Of a DNA stretch of 64,000 nucleotides, positions 25,998 through 39,765 are shown piece after piece. Source of the stretch: JAIYDQ01 sp034408855 (GTDB lineage Bacteria; Planctomycetota; Planctomycetia; Pirellulales; Pirellulaceae); contig JAWXCK010000283.1 of NCBI GenBank assembly GCA_034408855.1, positions 42,738 through 106,737 of the forward strand. Reading direction: 5' to 3'. The position numbers and the translations under genes were made by a program. The notes beneath the pieces were generated by a model. It had not been told where the DNA came from. It ran no database searches and saw nothing but the letters and a program-made list of their open reading frames with translations. Numbering within the stretch: the stretch's first letter is position 1; each line of letters begins with the position of its first letter.

Positions 25998-28900
25998 ATG
26001 GCAAGCGTTTCCAAAGACCATCCCTCGGCTCTACCGATGCAACCGCTTCACGAAGCGGGGAATGCACCACTTTTAGACTTTATCAAGCAATCTGCCACTG
26101 CGATCCAGCGAACGGAGCTGACGGTCGGTATTTTGTCCTGGATGGTCATGGGGTTGGCGTCCGTTTTCGTTTTCGTACTCGTCGACCATTGGGTTTGGCC
26201 AATGAACGATCTCGTAAGGTATCTCGTCTGGACGCTCCTTGTGGGAAGCAGTTTATTCTGGGTAGTATTTCGGATAGCCCCCTTTATGGGGAGAAAGATC
26301 AACCCAGAATACGCCGCCAAGCGCATCGAAGAGACGATTCCGGAGATGAAAGATGGGTTGATAAGTTGGCTGCAACTGGCAACTCATCCATCGACCCCGC
26401 GCGGTGTATTAAACACCGTTGGTCGATACGTCGCCAAGCATTTGAAGGGGCAAGAGGTCGCCGGTATCATCGATCAGTTTAACTTGATGAAACTGGCAGC
26501 CATCCTTTTTGGATTGATGCTCATCAGCGCGATCTATCTCGCCGTCTCACCCAAGGATGGTATCAACTCAGCCAGACGTCTGCTGATGCCGTGGGCGAGT
26601 ATTTCTCCGTCGACTCGCGTGAAGATCGTCGAAGTTACGCCGGGTGACGTTACTGTTACCGAAGGTTCGACGGTTAAAGTCGCGATTCAAGTTCACGGAT
26701 GGCATCGCAGCGACAAGGCGATCATTCGATTCTCGACGGATGATGGTCAGACGATAGATCAGATCGAAGTTATGCGACCGGATATCAATGGACTGACCTA
26801 TGAATTGGATTTTGGAAAAAGCTTTGGCGGAATCGTTCAGCCGATGCACTATTCGATCGAAGCCGGCGATGCGAAAGCTGGACCTTTTGCCATTAAGATA
26901 CAAGCCATCCCATTAGTTCTTTTAGAACAAGTCGAGTACATCTATCCGGCTTATATGCGATTAGCTCCGCGTGTTGCCGAAGGCGATGGACGCATCGAAG
27001 CTACCGAAGGTACTCAAGTCACGATTCTCGCCAGAAGCAATCAGGAGATGAATAAAGTTCGAATCGAATTTGATTCCAAACCTGACAAGAACGGCTTGTT
27101 CCAAGTGTCAACGGCGGACGATGTCGTGCTCGATGGCCGATCGATTGCTGCGAGTTTACTCCTGCGCCTCGATGACGCCAAATCGAATCCGACTTTGCTC
27201 AACTATCGCTTTCTCGCAGAGAATCGGCTAGGGGAGAAAAACGCAGAGCCTGTTGTTTATCCGATCAAAATCATACCCGACTTGGCACCCGAAATACAGT
27301 TGGCTCGCGACTTAAAGGATGCCATCGATCTCCCAGTCAATCAAAAACTGGATCTTGAAGTTCGCGCCAGCGATCCCGATTTTGGACTCGCTCGGGTTGC
27401 CATTGCGGGAACGAGCCGTGATCAAAACGTTTTGGCTAATGAGCTATTTCAAAGTAAACAAGGTGCGATTGGGCAAGTCACTGAAGTTTATGCTTTCGAT
27501 CCTCAATCGCTGCGACTTCGTCCAGGTGCTCAAATCGATATTGTCGCAACAGCCGAAGATAATCGATGTGCTCCCGGCAGCGATCTACCGGAACCGAACA
27601 TTCGTCAGTCGCGAACAATTCGAGTCACAATCACTTCACTCGATCAGAATCCGCCCAATGACAAACCACAAAGGAACGCGGAGGACCAGTCTTCAAAAAA
27701 ACCGCCATCGATCGAACAAAAAGACCCCAAGGAAACTGCTCCATCGAATGAAAAGAATGGTACCCGAACACCCGATCAACCAGCAAACGAATCGAAGCCG
27801 GATTTGAACACCAAATCAGACCCAGGAAATGAGCCAGATCCTCAAACCAAGCAAGGCGAGCAAGAAAAACCAGACGAACAAAAAACGCAAGAGAAGCAAG
27901 GGAAGAAAGGCGAGCAAGGAAAGCAAAACGAACCAGGTGATCAGGCAAAGAATCAAGACAAAATACCGCCCGACCAAGAACCGCAGGAAAAAGGGAATCA
28001 AGGTACTCCCGAGCAAAGCCCGTCTGGCCAAGGTCCACAAGAAGACTCGCCACCGAATCCGGATGAGTCCAATCAAGGTCAATCGGGAGCCGGTCAATCT
28101 GGATCAAACCAAAGTAACAGGACACCGAATAGCACGGCGGGGTCAGATGGCAATTCGAACGATCCGAATAACGAAGCTGGCACTGATCCAACTCGGTCCG
28201 ATTCAAAAGGGAAGCCTAGTTCGAATCGCGGAGAAGGTAAAAGCAGCGATCCGATGCATGATGGCGAGGCCTTTGAAGAACTTCGCGATTTGCTTAAAAC
28301 CGATACCGGATCCGATCCAACCAATGCTTCGGGAAAACCGGCGAAGTCCGATGACTCGAATAGCAACACCCAGCGTTCGTCAACGCCCGATGACAAAGCG
28401 TCAGGTGAAGGAAAAGCTTCCAACGATTCTAAAGCAAATGGTTCGTCCGATAGTTTGAGTGGTGGCAATGCTGGAAACGAGAATAAGGATAAGCAATCTA
28501 AGAATCCACCATCGAGCCAAGGCAATCCGGCGACCGATGATGGTAAGGGCGAACCGACTGAACCGCCCGCGACCGATTCGAATGCTTCCAATGGAAATCA
28601 ATCGGTAGACTCTGAATCGCAATCTGCTTCGCAATCGAACAATACGGAGTCGCAGTCGGAACAGCAAGGGACAGACTCTCTATCAAAGACAGGGAAGCAA
28701 GGTAGCGAATCTTCTTCAAAGTCTGGCAAGCAATCAACCAATTCAGAATCACAGTCTGGCAAGCCATCGACCGACTCAGAATCACAGACAGGTAAGAAAG
28801 CGGACGGATCAGATGCCCAGGCTGACAAGCAAGGGAGCGAATCTGGGGCCGACGAAGGCAACCCTGCAAGCGATGCGTCCGATAGTTCCAAAAGTCCGTC

Positions 28901-29456
28901 AACGAGTAGCAAAAGCGGCCCATCGGATTCGAAGTCTGGCCAGCAGGGGAGTCAAAGCAAATCTGGCGACCAACGCGGAAAGGGAGAGCCGTCGTCGAAA
29001 GAATCGAAAGGAAACCTTTTGGGTAAGTCGAATTCGTCCGCCGATGCTTTGCCCGACAATAACGACAATGAACAGCTTGCGTCACCCGAATCCGTGGCTG
29101 CCGAAACGGAATATGCTCGGCGAGCGACCGACATGGTATTGAAAGCGTTAGAGCGTCAGCGTGATCAACCCGACTCCGAGTTGCTCAAGCAAATGGGGTG
29201 GAATAAGGAACAGTTGCAAGCGTTTCTCGATCGTTGGAAACGTGCTCGCGATCAGGCCGCCAAGGACCCGAACAAAAAGCGCGAATATGACGAAGCTCTT
29301 CGGTCGTTGGGGCTTGTTCCCTCGTCCGCTCAATCCAAGACCGCCGACGGTCGTGACGATAAGCTCCGAGGTTTGAATGAAGAAGGCTTGCGAGTGAGGC
29401 CGCCTGAATCGTTGCGCGAGCGTTACGAAGCATTCCGCAAATCGACGAGGCAATAG
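25998..29456 (+). CDS. Giant membrane protein with DUF4175-like N-terminus and 480-residue low-complexity region
   Basis: A 1152-residue protein without enzyme motifs. Three membrane segments lie near residues 45-67 (SWMVMGLASVFVFVLV), 73-94 (RYLVWTLLVGSSLFWVVF) and 160-180 (MKLAAILFGLMLISAIYLAV), an arrangement like DUF4175-type proteins. Extracytoplasmic beta-rich, Ig-like segments span about 190-545. Residues about 548-1028 are Ser/Gln/Asn/Gly/Lys/Pro-rich and carry irregular repeats of the type GKQ-S-T-x-S-E-S-Q-S-G-K. The C-terminal 120 residues are ordered again (EYARRATDMVLKALERQRDQ, WNKEQLQAFLDRWKRARDQA, ending SLRERYEAFRKSTRQ). Two exported proteins of unknown role follow. A cell-wall or envelope-spanning scaffold is a guess. 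Confidence 0.75.
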   Translation: MASVSKDHPSALPMQPLHEAGNAPLLDFIKQSATAIQRTELTVGILSWMVMGLASVFVFVLVDHWVWPMNDLVRYLVWTLLVGSSLFWVVFRIAPFMGRKINPEYAAKRIEETIPEMKDGLISWLQLATHPSTPRGVLNTVGRYVAKHLKGQEVAGIIDQFNLMKLAAILFGLMLISAIYLAVSPKDGINSARRLLMPWASISPSTRVKIVEVTPGDVTVTEGSTVKVAIQVHGWHRSDKAIIRFSTDDGQTIDQIEVMRPDINGLTYELDFGKSFGGIVQPMHYSIEAGDAKAGPFAIKIQAIPLVLLEQVEYIYPAYMRLAPRVAEGDGRIEATEGTQVTILARSNQEMNKVRIEFDSKPDKNGLFQVSTADDVVLDGRSIAASLLLRLDDAKSNPTLLNYRFLAENRLGEKNAEPVVYPIKIIPDLAPEIQLARDLKDAIDLPVNQKLDLEVRASDPDFGLARVAIAGTSRDQNVLANELFQSKQGAIGQVTEVYAFDPQSLRLRPGAQIDIVATAEDNRCAPGSDLPEPNIRQSRTIRVTITSLDQNPPNDKPQRNAEDQSSKKPPSIEQKDPKETAPSNEKNGTRTPDQPANESKPDLNTKSDPGNEPDPQTKQGEQEKPDEQKTQEKQGKKGEQGKQNEPGDQAKNQDKIPPDQEPQEKGNQGTPEQSPSGQGPQEDSPPNPDESNQGQSGAGQSGSNQSNRTPNSTAGSDGNSNDPNNEAGTDPTRSDSKGKPSSNRGEGKSSDPMHDGEAFEELRDLLKTDTGSDPTNASGKPAKSDDSNSNTQRSSTPDDKASGEGKASNDSKANGSSDSLSGGNAGNENKDKQSKNPPSSQGNPATDDGKGEPTEPPATDSNASNGNQSVDSESQSASQSNNTESQSEQQGTDSLSKTGKQGSESSSKSGKQSTNSESQSGKPSTDSESQTGKKADGSDAQADKQGSESGADEGNPASDASDSSKSPSTSSKSGPSDSKSGQQGSQSKSGDQRGKGEPSSKESKGNLLGKSNSSADALPDNNDNEQLASPESVAAETEYARRATDMVLKALERQRDQPDSELLKQMGWNKEQLQAFLDRWKRARDQAAKDPNKKREYDEALRSLGLVPSSAQSKTADGRDDKLRGLNEEGLRVRPPESLRERYEAFRKSTRQ

Positions 29457-29569
29457 CCTACACGGTGCTAGCCTGCTCACCGTTGACGCAATCGATTTGA
29501 CATAACAAAATGAGTTGGGGCATGGCCAATTCTAGGGCTTTTCTAATCTATGAACTTAGGAACATTGCG

Positions 29570-30676
29570 ATGAGAACACAAATTGATATAGGCTTAACAA
29601 GGCCGACTTGTTTACGTTGCGCGGTCTTGTTTGGAATAGCAGCTTTCGTCGCGAGTTATTCGACCGCCTTCTCCGAAGAAAAACACCTAGCGACCCATAA
29701 ACAGGCTTATACGATTAAGCCGACGATGGCAGATAGAGACGTCAAACTCGAAACATTTTGCGTGGGACCACGTGGCAGCCTCTGGATGGCCTGCCGTGTC
29801 CAATCCAAGGATGGTTCGCCCGACAAAGGTCTGATCATGGTCTACGATCCAAGCGGACTACTATTCGATTCCTTTCCGTTAAACTTCGTGCCACAGGCGA
29901 TCAACTTTGCCCCAAATAGCAAAATGTACGTTGCCGGTTCAGGTAAGGTTGCTCGAGTCGCATTAGGTGGAATCGTCGAAGTTGAAATCGATGCACCGAA
30001 TATCGGCAATCGCGAAGAGGCGATCGCCAAGGCTCGCAAAAAGGCGGAGGAAGAAGCCGCAGATGTGCGTGAAGAATTCGAAGTTCAAAAAAAGCAAATC
30101 ATCGATCGACTCAATAATATCACGGCCATTGCTGCAACCGATAACGAAGTCTTCGTTGCATGCCCTGAGCCGGTTGGAGACTCCTACGGCGTTTGGCGAC
30201 TGAGTCCTGACTTGACGGTCGAGGCTAAAATTATTCAGGACGCTCATGGTTGCTGCGGTCAGTTTGATATCCAATCCGACGGCGAGAAATTGATCCTTGC
30301 TGAAAACACCAAGTTCGAAGTCGGAATCTACGATCGCAACGGAAAACGACTGAGCGGATTTGGCAAGCGAGCGGGAGACGATCAAGAAGGCTTCGGATCG
30401 AGCTGCAATCCAATGAATGTTTGTTGCCGAGCCGACGGTGAGATCCTCACTGCCGAATCGAGTATCGGTCATATCAAGCGGTTTAAGAGCGATGGAACTT
30501 TCGTTGGATTCGTAGGTACTGCGAAAGTGGCTGGCGAATGCAAGCGTGTTGCCATCGGATTTGATCCTGATCGAAACTGGTATTACATGATGAATGAAGA
30601 TTTGTCGCATGTCGCCGTGTTGGTACTCAAAGAAGAAGCCCCTGAAGAAAACGAAGATGAACTCCAAGCCCGATAA
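29570..30676 (+). CDS. Exported beta-propeller (NHL-like) protein
   Basis: The ATG at 29570 is chosen because an AGGAA site lies eight bases upstream and gives a signal peptide (RCAVLFGIAAFVASYSTAF); the frame is open to 29510. The 368-residue product has six-bladed-propeller style repeats: FCVGPRGSLWMACRVQ, LIMVYDPSGLLFDSFPL, GVWRLSPDLTVEAKI, GIYDRNGKRLSGFGKRAGD, HIKRFKSDGTFVGFVGTAKV. A charged helical insertion (EEAIAKARKKAEEEAADVRE, about residues 150-190) interrupts the propeller. Cys pairs such as HGCCGQ and NVCCRAD may be structural. It precedes a Tat-signal protein at 30855 with a 178-base gap. No enzymatic role is evident. Confidence 0.75.
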   Translation: MRTQIDIGLTRPTCLRCAVLFGIAAFVASYSTAFSEEKHLATHKQAYTIKPTMADRDVKLETFCVGPRGSLWMACRVQSKDGSPDKGLIMVYDPSGLLFDSFPLNFVPQAINFAPNSKMYVAGSGKVARVALGGIVEVEIDAPNIGNREEAIAKARKKAEEEAADVREEFEVQKKQIIDRLNNITAIAATDNEVFVACPEPVGDSYGVWRLSPDLTVEAKIIQDAHGCCGQFDIQSDGEKLILAENTKFEVGIYDRNGKRLSGFGKRAGDDQEGFGSSCNPMNVCCRADGEILTAESSIGHIKRFKSDGTFVGFVGTAKVAGECKRVAIGFDPDRNWYYMMNEDLSHVAVLVLKEEAPEENEDELQAR

Positions 30677-30854
30677 ACGATGGACGGGATCGGTAAAAAA
30701 TCAGTAGCCGTTTTTGATATTCATCTTTTTTGCGAAATGACCGTTGATTTCATGGTACATTAAATACGTCTAAGTTTGCGAATCCGGCGAAGCGTCGCTG
30801 TGTAAGGCTTCGTCGAATCAAAAATCGTATTCAATATCTTGGGAGGGTATCGTC

Positions 30855-32366
30855 ATGCCATCGGTCTCTCGACGAAAATTCTTTTCCGTGGCTTCGAGTT
30901 CAGCTGCCGTTGGGGCAACGACTTTGCAGCAGTTGCGGTTTCCGGCTTTGCGAGCTGAAGATACAAAGCTCGACAACAGCATGGTTCGCTTCAGACCCGA
31001 GATCGAGCCGCTTGTGAAAATGCTTGAAGATACGCCGCGAGAAAAGATTATTGACGCGGCTACCGCTTTGATCCGCAGCGGTACGAGTTATCGCGAATTG
31101 CTAAGTGCCCTTTTCTTGGCCGGAATTCGGAATGTCCAGCCACGGCCATCGGTCGGCTTCAAATTTCATTCGGTGCTAGTTGTCAACTCGGCGCATCAAG
31201 CGTCGATCGCGGCCAAGAACGAGTCGCGCTGGCTTCCGTTGCTTTGGGCAATCGATTACTTCAAAAGCGCGCAGGCAACGGATGTTAAAGAAGGAAATTG
31301 GACGATGGCGGCAGTGAACGAAAATCGCTTACCGACGGCTTCTCAATCGCTGATAGCCCTCGACCAAGCGATGGATCAGTGGGATGAAACGGCGGCCGAT
31401 GCGGCGGCGGCGCAAGCGGCCCGTGTCGCCACATCGAGCCAACTGCTCGATATTATGGCACGCAATGCTGCTCGAGATTTCAGAAGCATTGGTCACAAGT
31501 CAATTTATGTAGCAGGTGCTTTTCGTTTGCTCGGCGTGATCGGCTGGGAGCACTCCGAACCGGTGATGCGATCGTTAGCCTATGCGATTCTCAATCACTC
31601 AGGCGAAGGAAATCCGTCCAAGAGCGATTCGGAAGCAGATCGTGCTGGACGGCGGAATTGGGAATTGATCCGCGACATTCCAGACAACTGGTTGGCCGGT
31701 CGGCACGATTCGACCGCTACTCTTCGTGTTTTGCAAGGACTTCGTGAATTGTCGCCGATCGACTCGTCAGCGATGATCGTCGAGATGTTAAGCAAAGAGA
31801 TTCATCCACGCAGCATCTACGACGGCATCTTACTTGCATCTTCAGAGCTGGTAACACGACAACCGGCAATTGTTCCGCTTCATGCCGTTACGACGTCTAA
31901 TGCATTGCACTATCTCTTTCATAGCGTGAGCGACGATTCGCTGCGCCGCTGGTTGCTGTTGCAAAACGCATCGTTCGTCGCCCACTTCCGCGAAGCCGCC
32001 AAGAGTCGCGAAAAGCTTCCTGAAAAGCACCTCGACGAACTGATCGGATCGAGCAATGCACGCACGACGATCGACGGAATTTTTGCGAACGTTCATCGCG
32101 ATCGTGCATCGGCTGCCGAAGAGATACTTCAATTCTTAGATGCTGGCGGCAATGCTGAATCGTTGATTGGTACCGCCCGAGAGCTTGTCTTCCTCAAAGG
32201 CTCGGACTCGCATGATTATAAATTGAGTTCGGCAGCGATCGAAGACTTTTATGCGATGGATCCACGATGGCGCAATCGCTATTTAGCTGGCTGCAGCTAT
32301 CTCCTGCACGGGAGCAGCGAAAAGACTACTGCGCTGGCGGACAAGGTTCTGGCAAACTCGATTTGA
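30855..32366 (+). CDS. Tat-signal helical protein of unknown function (503 aa)
   Basis: The start has an excellent Shine-Dalgarno (GGGAGGG, about eight bases before ATG 30855). The leader SVSRRKFFSVASSSAAVGATT is a twin-arginine signal. The rest is almost entirely helical with no known catalytic motif that I recognise; notable stretches are AATALIRSGTSYRELLSALF near residue 70 and ALHYLFHSVSDDSLRRWLLLQ near residue 355. Planctomycetes encode many such long Tat-exported proteins. Tat export often, though not always, implies a folded or cofactor-bearing protein. It lies downstream of the propeller gene, perhaps on a separate transcript. Confidence 0.75.
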   Translation: MPSVSRRKFFSVASSSAAVGATTLQQLRFPALRAEDTKLDNSMVRFRPEIEPLVKMLEDTPREKIIDAATALIRSGTSYRELLSALFLAGIRNVQPRPSVGFKFHSVLVVNSAHQASIAAKNESRWLPLLWAIDYFKSAQATDVKEGNWTMAAVNENRLPTASQSLIALDQAMDQWDETAADAAAAQAARVATSSQLLDIMARNAARDFRSIGHKSIYVAGAFRLLGVIGWEHSEPVMRSLAYAILNHSGEGNPSKSDSEADRAGRRNWELIRDIPDNWLAGRHDSTATLRVLQGLRELSPIDSSAMIVEMLSKEIHPRSIYDGILLASSELVTRQPAIVPLHAVTTSNALHYLFHSVSDDSLRRWLLLQNASFVAHFREAAKSREKLPEKHLDELIGSSNARTTIDGIFANVHRDRASAAEEILQFLDAGGNAESLIGTARELVFLKGSDSHDYKLSSAAIEDFYAMDPRWRNRYLAGCSYLLHGSSEKTTALADKVLANSI

Positions 32367-32410
32367 GCCGGATGCAAGTCCTCTGTTCCAGCCAAAAATT
32401 TATTTGGTTC

Positions 32411-32427
32411 GCGGGCGTCCCGCCCGC
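32411..32427. terminator. GC-rich hairpin between convergent genes
   Basis: GCGGGCG (32411-32417) and CGCCCGC (32421-32427) form a perfect seven-base stem with a TCC loop, directly at the stop of the minus-strand 105-residue gene and 44 bases after the plus-strand Tat gene. On the minus strand a short AAATTTTT tract follows further out. It probably serves as a weak bidirectional terminator; the motif may also be a dispersed repeat. Confidence 0.5.
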
Positions 32428-32744
32428 TACCAACCCCATTTGGTTTTGTCGCCAGAAATTTGATCGAGGGCGTTTTGGGCGGCTTGCTTGAAACCGCTGA
32501 GCGTAGAATCTTGCATCAGATTGCCGCGATTGGCTTTCATGATTGCGACCGCCAAGGGTTGTCGGTTTTGCCAATCGCTGAGTGTAAATTTGCGGATGTC
32601 GACATATGGCATTTCAAGTTTCGCAGCAAGTTTGGGAATGAAGTTGATTCCGTCTTTCGAACGGACGATGTAGAACTGCATCGCGATAAACAAGACGGCT
32701 GCCCCAACGACCATACCGGCAAAAAAACTACTGATTCGACTCAT
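32427..32744 (-). CDS. Small inner-membrane-anchored protein (105 aa)
   Basis: One N-terminal membrane segment (SSFFAGMVVGAAVLFIAMQFY, residues 5-25) is followed by a soluble 80-residue domain (LEMPYVDIRKFTLSDWQNRQP... AQNALDQISGDKTKWGW). The order suggests an N-in anchor with the domain outside. The gene is divergent from the acyl-CoA synthetase gene (124-base gap) and convergent with the Tat gene. I recognise no named family; it looks like a conserved planctomycete small membrane protein. Confidence 0.7.
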   Translation of the reverse strand: MSRISSFFAGMVVGAAVLFIAMQFYIVRSKDGINFIPKLAAKLEMPYVDIRKFTLSDWQNRQPLAVAIMKANRGNLMQDSTLSGFKQAAQNALDQISGDKTKWGW

Positions 32745-32867
32745 TGCTTCTCCAAGACTGAATTGCGCACTCTTGCCACGGACCGCAAGCCCTGCGATAT
32801 ACTTGGGCTCATCCCATTCAGATGTATCGGTAGCACGTCGGAAATTTTAACACAATAGGAAAAATAG

Positions 32868-34475
32868 ATGGCAATCGCGAAATCGACACTTCCCTTGTTG
32901 CCCTATCAGTTAATTGTTGAATGCAAGCATCGCGGAAATCGCTTGAAAGCTGCCGATTCTACCGGCGCTAAAGTTTCCGGTTACGATCTTCTATTGCGAA
33001 CCCTGATTCTTTGCCGATTGCTTGTGCGAAACGTTTTCAAACCTGGCGAGCAGAACGTCGCACTCCTTTTGCCGCCCAGCGTTCCAGCGACGATCGCTAA
33101 TTTTGCTCTTACTTTTGCCGGCAAAACGTCGGTGAATCTCAATTACACCGCGAGCTCGTCGATTCTTAATCAGTGCATCGAGTTAGCTGGCATCCAGCAT
33201 GTCATCACCAGCCGCAAGGTCATGGACAAGCTAAGTTTGCAATTGGACGCTCAGCTTATTTATCTCGAAGACTTTCGCGAAAAGGTCACGCTCTTCGACA
33301 AGCTTGCGGGTTGGATCGGCAGTCGAATTCTACCGACCAGCTTTCTTAGCAACCGATTGGGAATTTCGAAGCTTAAGGGTGACGATCCGCTGACGATTAT
33401 CTTTACGTCCGGCTCGACTGGAACGCCCAAAGGAGTCGTGCTCACCTACGACAATATCGCCTCGAATGTTTATGGCATTCAAAATGCCTTGAGTCTACGT
33501 GAGGACGATGTGATGCTTGGGGTATTACCCTTTTTTCACTCGTTTGGCTATACCATTACCCTTTGGACGTCGCAAGCGCTTTCATTGGCCGGTGTGTTTC
33601 ACTACAGCCCGCTGGATGCTCGACCGATCGGCAAACTGGCCGAAGAATACAAAGCAACTATCCTTCTCGGAACGCCGACGTTTTTACGTACCTATATTCG
33701 GCGCGTCGAACCCAAGCAATTTGCATCGCTTGAAATGGCTATCGTCGGTGCCGAAAAGTTGCCGGTAGCACTCAGTGACGATTTTGAAAAGCAGTTCGGT
33801 ATCCGACCTATCGAAGGGTATGGCTCGACGGAGATGAGTCCGCTCGTATCCGTCAACTTACCTCCCAAACGATCCAAAGCGACTGACGCCACGAAAGGAT
33901 TGCGAGAAGGATCGGTAGGGCGACCGATTCCTGGCGTCGAAGTGAGAGTAGTGGGGCTTGAAGATGGCGAGCTACTGCCAATTGGCGAGACCGGAATGCT
34001 TCACGTTCGAGGCGCTAATAGAATGCAAGGTTATCTGAAGCGTCCCGATTTAACGGAGCAAGTCTTTCGCGACGGTTGGTACATAACCGGTGACGTCGCC
34101 AAGTTAGATGCGGACGGATTCATCCATATCACCGGCCGCCAAAGTCGATTCTCGAAGATCGGCGGCGAAATGGTCCCGCATATTCAAATTGAAGAAACCA
34201 TTCAAGCCATCCTTGGTTCCGACTCGGATGGGATGATGAGTGCCGTGGTGACCGCCGTACCCGATGAAAAGCGCGGGGAACGATTGGTCGTCTTGCACAC
34301 ACAACTTTCGATGACTCCAGGTGAGATCATTAAGAAGCTCTCAGAAGCTGGCCTGCCCAATCTTTACTTGCCATCTGAAGATAGCTTTGTGCAAGTCGAT
34401 GCAATTCCAGTACTCGGCACCGGAAAACTCGATTTAAAAGCGATGCAGCAGATGGCGTTGGATAAGCTGTCGTAG
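32868..34475 (+). CDS. AMP-dependent acyl-ACP/CoA synthetase
   Basis: A 535-residue member of the ANL adenylating superfamily, most like the synthetase half of Aas (acyl-ACP synthetase) but without a fused acyltransferase. Core motifs: A3 TIIFTSGSTGTPKGVVLTYD (phosphate-binding loop), A5 EGYGSTEMSPLVSVN, A7 YITGDVAKLDADGFIHITGR, A8 FSKIGGEMVPHIQIEE and A10 PVLGTGKLDLKAM (catalytic Lys). It activates a fatty acid with ATP and transfers it to ACP or CoA; the acceptor cannot be told. AGGAAA upstream of ATG 32868 is a plausible ribosome-binding site. Free-standing synthetases of this type are used in membrane phospholipid repair or fatty-acid recycling. Confidence 0.88.
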   Translation: MAIAKSTLPLLPYQLIVECKHRGNRLKAADSTGAKVSGYDLLLRTLILCRLLVRNVFKPGEQNVALLLPPSVPATIANFALTFAGKTSVNLNYTASSSILNQCIELAGIQHVITSRKVMDKLSLQLDAQLIYLEDFREKVTLFDKLAGWIGSRILPTSFLSNRLGISKLKGDDPLTIIFTSGSTGTPKGVVLTYDNIASNVYGIQNALSLREDDVMLGVLPFFHSFGYTITLWTSQALSLAGVFHYSPLDARPIGKLAEEYKATILLGTPTFLRTYIRRVEPKQFASLEMAIVGAEKLPVALSDDFEKQFGIRPIEGYGSTEMSPLVSVNLPPKRSKATDATKGLREGSVGRPIPGVEVRVVGLEDGELLPIGETGMLHVRGANRMQGYLKRPDLTEQVFRDGWYITGDVAKLDADGFIHITGRQSRFSKIGGEMVPHIQIEETIQAILGSDSDGMMSAVVTAVPDEKRGERLVVLHTQLSMTPGEIIKKLSEAGLPNLYLPSEDSFVQVDAIPVLGTGKLDLKAMQQMALDKLS

Positions 34476-34537
34476 CTTGGACGATGTGAGGTTAAAATTG
34501 CTCGTTTGATTGTGCAAAAGAAACGGGAGGTGATTGA

Positions 34538-35206
34538 ATGGGACGGCCAAAACGAGCGGACGAAGCCAGATGCACCTACCATATGCTAAATCGTGCAAAT
34601 CTTCGCGTGGAAATATTTCATAAGGCCGAAGACTACGAAGCCTTCGAACGATTGATTGAAGAAGCGTTGGACTTGTTTGACGTGTCGCTTTTCAGCTATT
34701 GTTTGATGCCAAATCACTGGCATTTTGTTGTCCGACCCAATGTCGATGGCGAGATGGGCCGGTTCGCTCAATGGATAGGCTTGACGCACACGCAGCGTTA
34801 TCACGCTCATTACCACTCAGTGGGCATGGGACATCTTTATCAAGGTCGATACAAATCCTTTCCAGTTCAGAATGACGAACATTTCTTGACTTTGTGTCGA
34901 TACGTTGAGCGCAATGCATTCTCAGCGAAGCTGTGCCGAGAACCGGATCAGTGGCGCTATGGAAGTCTATCGCGCTGGCTTCACGGAACACAAGCCAATA
35001 GGAATATATTAGAACCCTGGCCAATCGCAAGGCGAGCCAAATGGGTGCGGATGGATTTCTCCGATTCCGAACGTGCTCAGATACAGTGGAGTATGGCTCG
35101 TGGCGTACCTTTTGGAAATGAAACCTGGGTCGAGTCGATGGCTCGAAGATGTGGCTTGGAATCAACGATGCGTCCTCGAGGCCGTCCAAAAAAGGCCCCT
35201 AAATAA
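34538..35206 (+). CDS. REP-associated tyrosine transposase (RAYT, Y1/HUH family)
   Basis: A 222-residue single-strand DNA nuclease of the TnpA-REP family. MPNHWHFVV near residue 65 is the HUH metal-binding motif (His-hydrophobic-His type), and RYVERNAFSA near residue 124 carries the catalytic Tyr. QGRYKSFPVQNDEHFLTLC is the usual spacer. The C-terminal QPRGRPKK-like basic tail (RPRGRPKKAPK) fits a DNA-binding role. A strong Shine-Dalgarno (GGGAGGTGA) precedes ATG 34538. RAYTs are thought to mobilise or process REP palindromes, and palindromic repeats lie directly downstream (35208-35310). It appears intact and may be domesticated rather than a mobile insertion. Confidence 0.92.
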   Translation: MGRPKRADEARCTYHMLNRANLRVEIFHKAEDYEAFERLIEEALDLFDVSLFSYCLMPNHWHFVVRPNVDGEMGRFAQWIGLTHTQRYHAHYHSVGMGHLYQGRYKSFPVQNDEHFLTLCRYVERNAFSAKLCREPDQWRYGSLSRWLHGTQANRNILEPWPIARRAKWVRMDFSDSERAQIQWSMARGVPFGNETWVESMARRCGLESTMRPRGRPKKAPK

Positions 35207-35207
35207 C

Positions 35208-35229
35208 AAAACGGTGTCGGACACCTTTT
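35208..35229. terminator. Bidirectional palindrome between the transposase and rpoC
   Basis: GGTGTCGGACACC (35213-35225) is a perfect palindrome with AAAA before and TTTT after, so a U-run follows the hairpin on both strands. It lies two bases after the transposase stop and about 90 bases beyond the rpoC stop, where a shared terminator would be expected. The same GTGTC/GACAC core recurs at the right end of the window, so it could equally be a REP-type repeat. Confidence 0.6.
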
Positions 35230-35248
35230 CCTTTCAGAAGTAGATTAG

Positions 35249-35314
35249 CGTAGCCGAGTGGCCGCCTAAAGGCGGAACTACGAACGTAGGGCCGCCTAGG
35301 GTGGATCTGCGAAC
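35249..35314. repeat. Two REP-like units beside the RAYT gene
   Basis: Two adjacent units (35249-35285 and 35286-35314) share GCCGCCTA-AGG and end in GCGAAC or ACGAAC. The first forms a hairpin, CCGCCT/AGGCGG, at 35262-35275. A related sequence (CGTAGCCGAG, a GAGTC/GACTC hairpin, GCGAAC) recurs at 56653-56684. Short palindromes next to a RAYT gene are the classic substrates of that enzyme. Confidence 0.65.
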
Positions 35315-35315
35315 T

Positions 35316-39638
<4,323 letters not shown>

Positions 39639-39765
39639 TCTGTTCTCCTTGCGAATCGGCGATGCGGAAATTGGTGAAGTGTAAGGTTGTTTTTTGGATC
39701 AAGCGTTGTCATTTGCGTCCGCAACTATCAAAGAGCCGACGCAAGCAATTGGATTTACTTAGGAC

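Noticed and set aside
27829..28458. 209-codon frame rich in Lys and Arg within the low-complexity gene
   Set aside because: A frame-shifted reading of the Gln/Ser/Lys-rich repeat region.
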